From NCBI RefSeq assembly GCF_009379765.1, contig NZ_WHTD01000081.1, positions 1 through 35,841 of the forward strand: a stretch of DNA of 35,841 nt, written 5' to 3'. Origin of the DNA: Actinophytocola sp. (GTDB taxonomy: Bacteria > Actinomycetota > Actinomycetes > Mycobacteriales > Pseudonocardiaceae). Both the position numbers and the translations under genes were made by a program. Shown here piece after piece: positions 1 to 7,263 of this stretch; positions within the stretch are counted from its first letter, which is position 1; every line of letters begins with the position of its first letter. The notes beneath the pieces were generated by a model. The model had not been told where the DNA came from and did no database searches. It worked only from the letters and a program-made list of their open reading frames with translations.

Positions 1-306
1 CCTGGCAACACGCCTGGCACGGCGCATTCACCGCCACCCACCGCGCACCACCAGTCCTGGCAGCCTGACCCTGACCACCCCGCCCGCAAAGGCCCGACCG
101 GAGACGCCAAGTGAACAAGCTGGACGCGAGGCCAGCAGATATCACGCGCCCACGACCGAGCACATCCGATTGAAGATCAACTACACCGCTAGAAATGATC
201 ACTCAAATTCGTGCGGTGGATCCAGGCTCAGCGCCATTATCGGATGCCCCCCAGTCCAGTGATCTGGTTGCTTGAACCTACGGGCCTCAGCAAGACCCTT
301 TTGAGG
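1..306. other. Left-edge stretch with no recognised gene
   Basis: No complete gene is visible. Two plus-strand frames enter from outside the window and stop early: one at 66-68, ending in residues WQHAWHGAFTATHRAPPVLAA read as two overlapping short pieces (WQHAWHGAFTATHR then APPVLAA), and one at 112-114. Either could be the tail of a gene that starts upstream, and I cannot choose between them. Positions 206-231 match positions 35698-35723 on the opposite strand at 24 of 26 bases; see the findings. The DNA from about 140 to 300 is less GC-rich than the core of the window. Confidence 0.4.
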
Positions 307-1176
307 TTAGCCACCGTTGCTCCTGTCGTCTGTGAGGTTATCTATGGCACGGGTGATCAAAGCTCGTGCCTGGCCGCCGTAAACCGCCGATTGTCTAAGG
401 TGTTCGAACATTTCAACATATAGGCGGATCTCGTTGGGCTGGACTATCTCCAGCTTGGCCGTAGGCGTCTCAACCCCTACCATTGTTTCGTCGTAGATCC
501 AGAAAGGGACCTGCGTAAATGTCCTGCGTGGTGCAGCCTGGGGGATAATCCCGAGATTAACTCGCGGTAACGACATTATGGCGAGAAGGCGGTCTAGTTG
601 ACCGGCCATAATTTCAGGACTTCCAACCTGCACGCGGATCGCATTTTCTTCCAAGACAACACCGAATCGGCGATTACCGGAGTAGATGATGTTCTGTCGT
701 TCCATGCGCGCTTGAAGCGCCGCGTCGAGGTCATTGGGGACGTCGAGGAAGTCTATGAAGTAGCGCAGGACGACGGAGGAATATTCGGCAGTTTGGAACA
801 GTCCGGGTATGGCGCTGTGCTCATAGATTCGGAAGAGCGTCGTCCGTTCGTAGAGCGGCACCGGGGTCAGCATAAGGCGCTTCATGCCGGCCCGAGTGTG
901 GCGCCGCCATTCGACGTACATGGATTCGATGGCGCGAGCCGTAGCGATGAGGTCGGGAATTTCAGATTCAGCGCTACAGGCTCGGCACCACGCCTTGATG
1001 TTGTCCTCGGAGGGAGCTTGACTGCCGTTCTCTATACGGCTGACCTTCGTGTAGTGGCAGCCGACACTGACCGCCAAGGATCGCCCCGTGAGACCTGCGG
1101 CCTTGCGGATCTCACGGAGACGAATCCCCAGCGCTTCCCGAGCCTGCTTGGCCGGGCTAGTCGGGTTTGTATTCAC
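307..1176 (-). CDS. XRE-family helix-turn-helix regulator with DUF5753 domain
   Basis: The product is about 289 residues and resembles the large actinomycete family of cytoplasmic DNA-binding proteins with an N-terminal XRE helix-turn-helix and a C-terminal DUF5753 (Scr1-type antitoxin-like) domain. The HTH lies at about residues 15-55 (AAGLTGRSLAVSVGCHYTK, then SRIENGSQAPSEDN). DUF5753 follows from about 90, with the hallmark GLFQTAEYSSVVL and the later VPFWIYDE stretch. I place the start at the GTG at 1176, because the open frame continues upstream to 1263 only through the end of the preceding gene. This start overlaps the DUF6879 gene by 20 bases, which fits translational coupling. In other actinomycetes DUF5753 genes commonly sit next to small DUF397 or DUF6879 genes and act in regulation or toxin-antitoxin-like pairs. 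The target here is unknown. Confidence 0.88.
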   Translation of the reverse strand: MNTNPTSPAKQAREALGIRLREIRKAAGLTGRSLAVSVGCHYTKVSRIENGSQAPSEDNIKAWCRACSAESEIPDLIATARAIESMYVEWRRHTRAGMKRLMLTPVPLYERTTLFRIYEHSAIPGLFQTAEYSSVVLRYFIDFLDVPNDLDAALQARMERQNIIYSGNRRFGVVLEENAIRVQVGSPEIMAGQLDRLLAIMSLPRVNLGIIPQAAPRRTFTQVPFWIYDETMVGVETPTAKLEIVQPNEIRLYVEMFEHLRQSAVYGGQARALITRAIDNLTDDRSNGG

Positions 1177-1675
1177 CGTCGGGAATCGACAGTTCCCACG
1201 CCGCGTCGAACGCGTGCCGGCACAACTCGACGATAGTAGGATCGGTGACCTTCTGGCGGCCAACGATCGACCCGCTACCCGCGAAGATCAGGAAGATAAC
1301 CACCTGGTCGTCGAATAGCCAAAAGTCGTTCCCCGGTAGCGCCACCGTGGATACCCGACTGCGCGGTATCCAGCGGATATCCTCGCCTGCCTCAACGAAT
1401 AGGTGGGAATCCTTGAGTACCCATTTCTGATAGTCGGAGACAGGTTCGGAGACAATGCGTGCTCGCCGGATAACCTTGCCGGCTTCGGTAGCGGCACGTA
1501 CCCGGTCGAACCAGGGTTGAAGCCAATCGGTGTCGTCCGGTTCGCCGGCCTCCCATTTGGCCAGATGCAGTAACTCGGCGGCCGTGCCGTAGGAGTCCCG
1601 CATTTCCAGGTGAAGCGCTTGTCGCTGGAACGAATTGATGAGGTCGGTGAGTTCTTCGTAGGTGATACTGTCCAA
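1157..1675 (-). CDS. DUF6879 family protein
   Basis: This 172-residue protein has no signal peptide or membrane segment. It looks like the DUF6879 family: an N-terminal region with FQRQALHLEMRDSYG, then a long conserved block with the WLQPWFDRVRAATEAGK and RARIVSEPVSDYQKW motifs, and a C-terminus around GNDFWLFDDQVVIFLIF. The start is a TTG at 1675, preceded by a good Shine-Dalgarno (GGGAG about 8 bases upstream) and lying two bases after the stop of the upstream gene, so the genes are very likely one transcript. DUF6879 proteins occur next to DUF5753 regulators in many actinomycetes. The biochemical function is not known, and a partner role with the adjacent regulator is inference from gene order. 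Confidence 0.85.
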   Translation of the reverse strand: MDSITYEELTDLINSFQRQALHLEMRDSYGTAAELLHLAKWEAGEPDDTDWLQPWFDRVRAATEAGKVIRRARIVSEPVSDYQKWVLKDSHLFVEAGEDIRWIPRSRVSTVALPGNDFWLFDDQVVIFLIFAGSGSIVGRQKVTDPTIVELCRHAFDAAWELSIPDGEYKPD

Positions 1676-1677
1676 AT

Positions 1678-2052
1678 TCAGCTCCCAACAAGAGCGGCAA
1701 CGGCTGACCGGGAAACCTCCACGCAGGTCTCGTGATCAGGAATACTCATCCGACTCAGCGCCTCCTGGTCGGTAACGTTCTTTCCCCGGACAATGTAGTT
1801 ACCGTTGTCGGCCACGTGGACGATGGGTGGAATCATGTTCATGACCTCGCCGGCAAGCCCGTCCTTTGCCAGGTGCACCATGAGCTTTGGCGGCACCTCA
1901 ACGATCGTCTCGTCATCCGCCACCGTGATCATGGTCAGGATCTCCGGATCGGTGACGATCCATCCCTGCACGATGTACGATTCACGGTCGGTGGCATACA
2001 AGGTCGGGGACTGATCGGGCACGGATTCCTTGCCGAGGAACGTAAGACGCAT
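1678..2052 (-). CDS. Hypothetical 124-residue protein with an internal duplication
   Basis: This is the first gene of the minus-strand operon. The ATG at 2052 has a strong Shine-Dalgarno (AAGGGAG, 6-7 bases upstream). The frame is open far upstream, but that part has no coding character. The protein begins MRLTFLGKES and contains two related halves spaced about 60 residues apart: residues 18-62 (SYIVQGWIVTDPEIL, then TVADDETIVEV) and 78-122 (NYIVRGKNVTDQEAL, then SIPDHETCVEV). Each half looks like a small beta-rich unit. I do not know a named family. Similar short proteins sit beside HTH and DUF6879 genes in actinomycetes (recollection, unverified). It ends two bases before the DUF6879 start. 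Confidence 0.75.
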   Translation of the reverse strand: MRLTFLGKESVPDQSPTLYATDRESYIVQGWIVTDPEILTMITVADDETIVEVPPKLMVHLAKDGLAGEVMNMIPPIVHVADNGNYIVRGKNVTDQEALSRMSIPDHETCVEVSRSAVAALVGS

Positions 2053-2329
2053 CGCTACTCCCTTGTCAAAGCCGTTGCGGCTTGTTGCAGCTACCTCAGA
2101 GTCCGCCAGCCCAACCGTCTGCGTCAATAGGTTGTGCTCCATCGGTCCTAGTGATCTTAAGAGACCCTGGCAGAAGCCAAATGATCTTGTCGCGCGGCAC
2201 TCCCTGGACGAGTTGCTGCAACTTTCCGCAACATCGTGGCGGCTCATGTGCTCCGCTACGTACGGTCGCCCCGTGACCTGTTCTGAGTACAGGACGACAA
2301 GCCATCGGTGAGCGACCAGCCCAAAGCTC

Positions 2330-2884
2330 GTGCGTTCACCGGTCCCCACGACAACCCGCACGAACACGGGAAGGCCACAGTGCACCGACGATTGCCCACC
2401 CTGGTCAGCAAAGGACGACCCCGAGAGGATCCCGAACCGGTGGCCGCACATCCGGCGGTTCCTGCGGGTCGACGATTCGACCGGCCGGGTGGATGACGAC
2501 TTCCGTCGCTGGTCGTGGCATGTCGAGGATCGGTTGAGTCCGGTTGAGCGGGCGGCGGCCTACGAGGAGTGGGCCGACTTCTACGAGTGGTGCCTGGAGC
2601 AACGGGCCGCCGAGTTGGCCGGCGATCGGGTCAAGCGTCACCTCGTGGCGGAATGGACCGACAGCATGACCTACTGCTGTCGACGGTCCGCAGCGTGGGC
2701 GCGGGGCGAGGACCCCGGCGAGTGGGTTCCCCAGTCACAGCGGCGCCCGGATCTCCACGCGGAACACCTAGCGATCGTTGCCGAGATCATCGCGGAGTTG
2801 GACGCGCGCCGTGATCCGGCCGGGTGCGTCCGCAAGGTGGGGCAGCCGCCAGAGCCGAAGCGCGAACTCGTGTTGACCTCGTGA
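2330..2884 (+). CDS. Hypothetical protein, up to 184 residues, start uncertain
   Basis: The coding signal is clear from about 2400 onward: a soluble, acidic and helix-rich protein with a Trp-rich middle (RRWSWHVEDRLSPVERA, then EEWADFYEWCLEQR, and SMTYCCRRSAAWARGED). No family is recognised. The start is not settled. GTG at 2330 opens the frame but lacks a Shine-Dalgarno. Another GTG at 2308, in a different frame, begins MSDQPKARAF and looks like a natural N-terminus, so a frameshift near 2400 is possible. GTG at 2488 would give a shorter protein. The stop codon overlaps a GTG of the next small gene (GTGA). It belongs to a run of orphan genes typical of integrated elements. Confidence 0.6.
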   Translation: MRSPVPTTTRTNTGRPQCTDDCPPWSAKDDPERIPNRWPHIRRFLRVDDSTGRVDDDFRRWSWHVEDRLSPVERAAAYEEWADFYEWCLEQRAAELAGDRVKRHLVAEWTDSMTYCCRRSAAWARGEDPGEWVPQSQRRPDLHAEHLAIVAEIIAELDARRDPAGCVRKVGQPPEPKRELVLTS

Positions 2885-2898
2885 TCGGTGGTGACGTG

Positions 2899-3036
2899 AT
2901 GGCCGTCCTGGAAGCCGTGCTGATCTCCATCGGACTCACCTGCATTGCCGTCCTGTTGGTGATCGGCGCCGTCGCGCTGGTGCGGGACCGGCGCGCTGAG
3001 CGCGTCGACAGGGCACGTCTCGCCGAGATCGTTTGA
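2899..3036 (+). CDS. Small single-pass membrane protein
   Basis: The product is 45 residues from the ATG at 2899, which has a GGTGG Shine-Dalgarno about 8 bases upstream. A GTG at 2881, overlapping the previous stop as GTGA, would add six residues. One strongly hydrophobic segment (VLISIGLTCIAVLLVIGAVA) spans about residues 6-26 and is followed by a basic tail (RDRRAERVDRAR), which predicts N-out, C-in topology. No family is recognised. Tight spacing suggests co-transcription with the gene before it. Confidence 0.5.
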   Translation: MAVLEAVLISIGLTCIAVLLVIGAVALVRDRRAERVDRARLAEIV

Positions 3037-3075
3037 TCAGGTCAAGCGCCACATGCGGGCGGAACAGGGCGAGGA

Positions 3076-3471
3076 ATGGACACCACGGCAAACGTGACCG
3101 AGTGGGACGCGCTGATAGAGACCGCCGGTAGGCGCTGCTACCTGTGGCACATGTTCCGAATGGACCGACACGGCCCGGAATTGTTGGCCGGCGTCTACCA
3201 GTGGCGCGACTGCGCGGACGTGGTGGTGCTGTTCGACGACCAGCACGCGCACGCCTACCGGATACCCACCGACGAGAACACCGACGTGTTCACCCCGACG
3301 CATGTGTACTGGTGGTACGGCGCCAATCCGGTGTGGACTATGCGGGCGCTGTTGACCCTGCCGGCACCCGGTCATCCGGACGCGCCCGACACGCTCACTC
3401 CGGCGCCACCAGGTACAGGGATACCGGGCGACCGGATGCCGGTACGGATGCGCCGTCGCGGCTGGCGCTGA
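3076..3471 (+). CDS. Hypothetical 131-residue protein
   Basis: The protein begins MDTTANVTEWDALI and has a well-formed central domain: CYLWHMFRMDRHGPELLAG, then VYQWRDCADVVVLFDDQHAH, and a Trp-rich VYWWYGANPVWTMRALLTL. A Pro-rich tail ends in RMRRRGWR. It has no signal peptide and no membrane segment. The pattern looks like a small alpha/beta domain of unknown function that I associate with actinomycete integrated elements. That association is recollection, not a database result. An AGGGCGAGGA purine run precedes the ATG. The stop TGA shares its last base with the ATG of the next gene, so the two are probably coupled. Confidence 0.65.
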   Translation: MDTTANVTEWDALIETAGRRCYLWHMFRMDRHGPELLAGVYQWRDCADVVVLFDDQHAHAYRIPTDENTDVFTPTHVYWWYGANPVWTMRALLTLPAPGHPDAPDTLTPAPPGTGIPGDRMPVRMRRRGWR

Positions 3472-3674
3472 TGGGGCTGTTCCGGGACAAGCCGGCGAAG
3501 GCGCGGCGCGACGCTCAGCGGGACATGGAGCAAGAGGGTTGGTCCACAAAATGCCCGCACAGCAACAAAGGATCGTCATACCAGGGTGACGGCAAGGGCG
3601 GTGAGAACTGCAAGACGTGGTGTTCGGACTGCGGGAAGACGCTCCGCACCTGGTACAACGCGCCGAAGAGATGA
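3471..3674 (+). CDS. Small Cys-containing, possibly zinc-binding protein (67 residues)
   Basis: The ATG at 3471 overlaps the previous stop by one base (TGATG). The 67-residue product has a basic N-terminus (MGLFRDKPAKARRDAQRD) and a C-terminal cluster of Cys28-x-His30, Cys47, Cys51 and Cys54, the last three in a CKTWCSDCGK arrangement. This would suit one structural zinc ion. The function is unknown. A longer open frame starts at 3144, but its first 109 codons run out of frame across the preceding gene and are a shadow. Confidence 0.6.
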   Translation: MGLFRDKPAKARRDAQRDMEQEGWSTKCPHSNKGSSYQGDGKGGENCKTWCSDCGKTLRTWYNAPKR

Positions 3675-3763
3675 CGTGCCGACCATGCGGACCGGTCACT
3701 AGCCCGCGTCCGATGTGGATCGGTCCGACCAGAGACGGACTCTGGCCGGACCGGTGACCTTGC

Positions 3764-3916
3764 TCAGTCAGACGTGCTGTTCAGCGAATCCAGGAAGTCG
3801 CGGGCGGCGTCGGTTCCCGCGTGCCGGTAGGCGAGCAGTGCGCGGGCGGCCTGGCTGTAGGTCGTGCCGCGTGCGTCCTGGTCGCCCCATCCGACGTAGC
3901 CGGCCGGCAACACCAC
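3764..3916 (-). pseudogene. C-terminal remnant of an unrecognised gene
   Basis: Read on the minus strand, about 45-50 codons with strong GC3 preference end at the TGA at 3766-3764. The peptide includes GYVGWGDQDARGTTYSQ and AARALLAYRHAGTDAARDFL and ends in SLNSTSD. The coding signal stops around 3905-3920, where the plus-strand integrase fragment begins, so the gene was truncated at that junction. I do not recognise the family. No upstream part is visible. Confidence 0.45.
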
Positions 3917-4136
3917 CGGGTTCCACCAGCTTCGCCACCACTACGTGTCCACGCTGGTGGATGGCGGCGCCAGCATCCTGGACGTGCGGGACATGGTGGG
4001 CCACAAGTCCATCATCACCACCACCGAGCAGGTGTACGGGCATCTGTTCGAACACTCCCACGACAAGATCCGCGCCATCCTGGACGGCACCCGTGACACT
4101 GGCGTGTACCCGGTGCGTACCCAGACGGCCGGCTAA
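3900..4136 (+). pseudogene. Tyrosine recombinase (integrase), C-terminal fragment
   Basis: About 78 codons in one frame preserve the end of the catalytic domain of a tyrosine recombinase: the box II Arg in FHQLRHHYVSTL, the conserved GHKS that carries the histidine, and the nucleophile Tyr in VYGHLFEHS, ending at TAA 4134-4136. The frame is closed by TAG at 3897-3899 and the N-terminal arm-binding and core-binding domains are absent, so this is a remnant and not an active integrase. It lies at the border between accessory genes and the conserved eno region, as expected for the scar of a lost or rearranged integrated element. The fragment directly abuts an oppositely oriented gene remnant. Confidence 0.75.
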
Positions 4137-4201
4137 GGGTGTCTGGGCAGGTCAGGGGCTATGCCGCTCGCATATGATGGACTCGCGAGGTCTCCGGGGG
4201 G

Positions 4202-4600
4202 TCAGCGGCGGTCGTTGCGGTCGTTCTCCACGGCCAGGCGGGCGCTCGCCTCGCCGAGGGCTTCCTGGTACTCGGGCAGCGGGTGCATCGCCACGGCCAG
4301 GCGGAACTGGGTCTGGGCCTCGGTCAGCCGGCTCTGCCGTTGCAGTGCCTTGCCCAGCGCGAACCGCGCGTAGTGGTCGGTGGGGTCGAGCTCGAGCACC
4401 CGCAGGAAAGCCTTCTCCGCGCGGCGCAGCTGAGCCGAGCCGAGGTAGGCGCGGCCGGCGAGCAGATGAACACTGGACGAGTCCGGCTCGGCGTCGAGGA
4501 CCGGTCCGAGGGCCGCCAGGGCGTCAAGGGGCCGGCGTTGCGCCACCAACGACTCCGCGCGGCGGAACGCCTCGAACGTGTCCTGCCCGTCCTCAGCCAT
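4202..4600 (-). CDS. Tetratricopeptide repeat protein
   Basis: This 132-residue cytoplasmic protein starts at ATG 4600 (MAEDGQDTFEAFRRAE). It is almost entirely TPR-like helical pairs: about residues 10-40 (ESLVAQRRPLDALAALGPVL), 45-75 (LLAGRAYLGSAQLRRAEKAF) and 79-110 (YARFALGKALQRQSRLTEAQ). The canonical small and aromatic positions and the LDP turn are visible. TPR domains mediate protein-protein contacts, and the partner is unknown. It is divergent from enolase, with a shared upstream region of about 140 bases. The open frame continues upstream antisense through eno, but that is a GC-driven shadow. Confidence 0.85.
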   Translation of the reverse strand: MAEDGQDTFEAFRRAESLVAQRRPLDALAALGPVLDAEPDSSSVHLLAGRAYLGSAQLRRAEKAFLRVLELDPTDHYARFALGKALQRQSRLTEAQTQFRLAVAMHPLPEYQEALGEASARLAVENDRNDRR

Positions 4601-4738
4601 GGTTGCGTTCAACGCTACCCAATGACGCGCTGTTCCATAACCTCGTTCGCGCGTGCCTCCACCAGGCGACAAATCCGCCCCGCTACGCTCGTTGGTGAGA
4701 ATGCCGAGAGTCCCCGAAGCCGGTTGAGGAGCACGATC

Positions 4739-6025
4739 GTGGCGGTTATCGAACAGGTTGGCGCACGCGAGATCCTGGACTCGCGTGGTAACCCCACCGT
4801 CGAGGTGGAGGTCGCCCTGGACGACGGCACGCTGGCCCGTGCCGCGGTGCCTTCCGGCGCGTCGACCGGCGAGCACGAGGCCGTCGAGCTGCGGGACAAG
4901 GACACCGGCCGCTACAACGGCAAGGGCGTCGAGAAGGCGGTCACCGCGGTCCTCGACGAGATCGGGCCGGAGCTCACCGGCACCGACGCCGTCGACCAGC
5001 GGATCGTCGACCAGAAGCTCGTCGACCTCGACGGCACGCCGGACAAGTCGCGGCTGGGTGCCAACGCCATCCTCGGCGTCTCGCTCGCCGTCGCCAAGGC
5101 CGGCGCCGAGTCCAGCGGGCTCGAGCTCTTCCGCTACGTCGGCGGGCCCAACGCGCACGTGCTGCCGGTGCCGATGCTCAACATCCTCAACGGCGGCGCG
5201 CACGCCGACACCGACGTGGACATCCAGGAGTTCATGATCGCGCCGATCGGCGCCGAGTCCTACCGCGAGGCGCTGCGCTGGGGCGTGGAGGTCTACCACT
5301 CGCTCAAGTCGGTGCTCAAGGGCCGCGGCCTCGCCACCGGCCTCGGCGACGAGGGCGGCTTCGCGCCGAACCTGTCGAGCAACCGGGACGCCCTGGACCT
5401 CATCGTCACCGCGATCGAGAAGGCCGGCTACACGCTGGGCCGCGACATCGCGCTCGCGCTGGACGTGGCCGCGACCGAGTTCTTCTCCGACGGCGCGTAC
5501 GTGTTCGAGGGCAGCAAGCGCAGCGCCGAGCAGATGATCGCCTACTACGCCGAGCTGCTCGACTCCTACCAGATGGTGTCCATCGAGGACCCGCTGGCCG
5601 AGGACGACTGGGACGGCTGGGTGCGGCTCACCGACGAGATCGGCGAGCGGGTGCAGTTGGTCGGCGACGACCTGTTCGTCACCAACCCGGACCGGCTCGA
5701 GGAAGGCATCGCCCGCCGCGCCGCCAACGCGCTGCTGGTCAAGGTCAACCAGATCGGCACCCTGTCCGAGACGCTGGACGCGGTCGCGCTCGCGACCTCC
5801 TACGGCTACCGCAGCATGATGAGCCACCGCTCCGGCGAGACCGAGGACACCACGATCGCCGACCTCGCCGTGGCCACCGGCGTCGGGCAGATCAAGTCCG
5901 GTGCGCCGGCCCGCGGTGAGCGCACCGCCAAGTACAACCAGCTCCTGCGCATCGAGGAGATCCTCGGCGACGCCGCCCGCTACGCCGGCGACCTGGCCTT
6001 CCCCCGGTTCACCCCGGAGTCCTAA
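4739..6025 (+). CDS. eno: Enolase (phosphopyruvate hydratase)
   Basis: Enolase interconverts 2-phosphoglycerate and phosphoenolpyruvate in glycolysis. The 428-residue protein is full length for the family. Catalytic and metal residues are in place: Glu164 (DIQEFM), Glu205 (GDEGGFAP), Mg ligands Asp242 (LDVA), Glu283 (SIEDP) and Asp310 (GDDLF), Lys335 (VKVNQIGT), the His363-Arg364-Ser365 loop (SHRSGETED) and Lys386 (QIKSGAP). I place the start at the GTG at 4739, giving MAVIEQVGAREILDSRGNP, because GAGGAG lies about 8 bases upstream. The frame is open further upstream but without coding character. It is followed with no gap by the FtsB/DivIC-like gene, a common actinobacterial order. Confidence 0.98.
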   Translation: MAVIEQVGAREILDSRGNPTVEVEVALDDGTLARAAVPSGASTGEHEAVELRDKDTGRYNGKGVEKAVTAVLDEIGPELTGTDAVDQRIVDQKLVDLDGTPDKSRLGANAILGVSLAVAKAGAESSGLELFRYVGGPNAHVLPVPMLNILNGGAHADTDVDIQEFMIAPIGAESYREALRWGVEVYHSLKSVLKGRGLATGLGDEGGFAPNLSSNRDALDLIVTAIEKAGYTLGRDIALALDVAATEFFSDGAYVFEGSKRSAEQMIAYYAELLDSYQMVSIEDPLAEDDWDGWVRLTDEIGERVQLVGDDLFVTNPDRLEEGIARRAANALLVKVNQIGTLSETLDAVALATSYGYRSMMSHRSGETEDTTIADLAVATGVGQIKSGAPARGERTAKYNQLLRIEEILGDAARYAGDLAFPRFTPES

Positions 6026-6583
6026 GTGCCCGGCCGCGAGTCCGACCGTGGGCGGCGCGACACCGGAGCCACCGATGCCCGCGCCGGCCGTTCCACGCGC
6101 CGGCCGCAGGGTGCCCGCCGGACCCGGCCGGGCGACGGTCGCCCCGGCCGGCCGGTCAGCCCCGACCGGGACCAGGACCGGGGTCGCGGCCGCACGGTCC
6201 GCGCGGCCGCCGCGTTCGGGCTGTCCACCACGCGGCGGGCCGCGGTGCTCGCGATCGTGGTGTGCGCGCTCGCGCTGTCCGTGGCCGTCCCGCTGCGGAC
6301 CTACCTGTCCCAGCGCGACGAGGTCGAGATCCAGGAGCAGCGGCAGGCGGAGTTACGGGACCAGGTCGAGGCCCTCGAACAGCGCAAGGCCGAGCTCGAG
6401 GACCCGGCCCAGGTGGAGGCCGAGGCCCGGCGGCGGTTGCGCTACGTGATGCCGGGCGAGACCCCGTACATGGTCGAGCTGCCCGGCGACGCGCAGGGCC
6501 GGGGCGGCGACGAGGAGGAGGAGCGGCGCGTGCTGGACGAGTCCTGGTACCTGGAGCTGTGGAAATCGGTGTCCGGCGAATGA
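6026..6583 (+). CDS. FtsB/DivIC-type septum formation initiator
   Basis: This 185-residue bitopic membrane protein starts at a GTG immediately after the eno stop. It has a long, basic, disordered cytoplasmic N-terminus (about 1-65), one transmembrane segment (about 70-90, AAVLAIVVCALALSVAVPL), then an extracytoplasmic coiled coil (about 92-130, VEIQEQRQAELRDQVEALEQ) and the conserved end with ARRRLRYVMPGETPYMV. This is the FtsB/DivIC architecture; the family joins FtsL and FtsQ-type proteins at the division septum. The gene carries an in-frame TTA leucine codon at 6353-6355, rare in such high-GC DNA. Its stop overlaps the next ATG (ATGA). Confidence 0.9.
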   Translation: MPGRESDRGRRDTGATDARAGRSTRRPQGARRTRPGDGRPGRPVSPDRDQDRGRGRTVRAAAAFGLSTTRRAAVLAIVVCALALSVAVPLRTYLSQRDEVEIQEQRQAELRDQVEALEQRKAELEDPAQVEAEARRRLRYVMPGETPYMVELPGDAQGRGGDEEEERRVLDESWYLELWKSVSGE

Positions 6584-7065
6584 GCCTCGGGCCCGTGTCC
6601 GACGCCGACCGGGCGACGGTCGGCGCGCAGCTCGGCCGGCCGCCGCGCGCCGTCCGCGCCGTCGCCGCCCGCTGCCCGAGCGGCCACCCGGCGGTGGTGC
6701 AGACCAGCCCGCGCCTGGATGACGGCACGCCGTTCCCGACCCTGTACTACCTGACCTGCCCTCGGCTGACGTCGCTGGTCAGCACGCTCGAGGCCAGCGG
6801 GCTGATGAAGGAGATGACCGCACGCCTCGCGACCGACGAGGACCTCGCGGCCGCGTACCTGGCCGCGCACCGCTCCTACCTCGCCGAGCGGGACGCCATC
6901 GAGCCGCTCGGCACCGGCGTCAGCGCCGGCGGGATGCCGGGCCGGGTCAAGTGCCTGCACGTCCACGTCGCGCACGCACTTGCCGCCGGTCCGGGCGCGA
7001 ACCCGTTCGGCGACGAGACATTGCTCCGTTTGGCCGACAGCTGGCCATCTGGCAACTGCGAATAA
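6580..7065 (+). CDS. DUF501 domain-containing protein
   Basis: The 161-residue protein belongs to DUF501. This is supported by the CPSGHPAVVQTSPRLDDGTP block, the FPTLYYLTCP segment and the C-terminal GRVKCLHVHVAHALA with GANPFGDE. It is soluble and has no signal peptide. The ATG overlaps the preceding stop by four bases, so the gene is translationally coupled to the FtsB/DivIC gene. Enolase, a DivIC-like protein, DUF501 and a Ppx/GppA phosphatase form a well-conserved neighbourhood in actinobacteria. Here ppx is separated by a lytic transglycosylase and an SDR. The molecular function is not established. Confidence 0.93.
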   Translation: MSLGPVSDADRATVGAQLGRPPRAVRAVAARCPSGHPAVVQTSPRLDDGTPFPTLYYLTCPRLTSLVSTLEASGLMKEMTARLATDEDLAAAYLAAHRSYLAERDAIEPLGTGVSAGGMPGRVKCLHVHVAHALAAGPGANPFGDETLLRLADSWPSGNCE

Positions 7066-7263
7066 GAGGTCACCGGATGTTCCCGAAAGGGCAACCCCGG
7101 GGACAGCGAATTCCGTCAGTCATGCGAAGAGGATCAACTTGACTCGTCATTGACCTCTTTCTTGTGATGATGGTTCGTGAGACGGTGGCAGGCGGCGTAC
7201 GGACTGCGACCGACAGCGATCCGATGGTGGGTCGGTTGTCGCTCAGGTCAGTGAAGGGACTCG

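Noticed and set aside
1..4136. A complete actinomycete integrative element
   Set aside because: No replication initiator, excisionase or FtsK-like transfer gene is visible, and the integrase is only a C-terminal fragment.
4202..5827. Long minus-strand frame antisense to enolase joined to the TPR gene
   Set aside because: Only the last 132 codons have TPR character. The rest mirrors eno codons and is a GC-driven shadow.
7066..7263. Possible c-di-AMP-type riboswitch before the cell-wall hydrolase
   Set aside because: Such elements precede related genes in actinobacteria, but I could not find the conserved motifs or a convincing fold.
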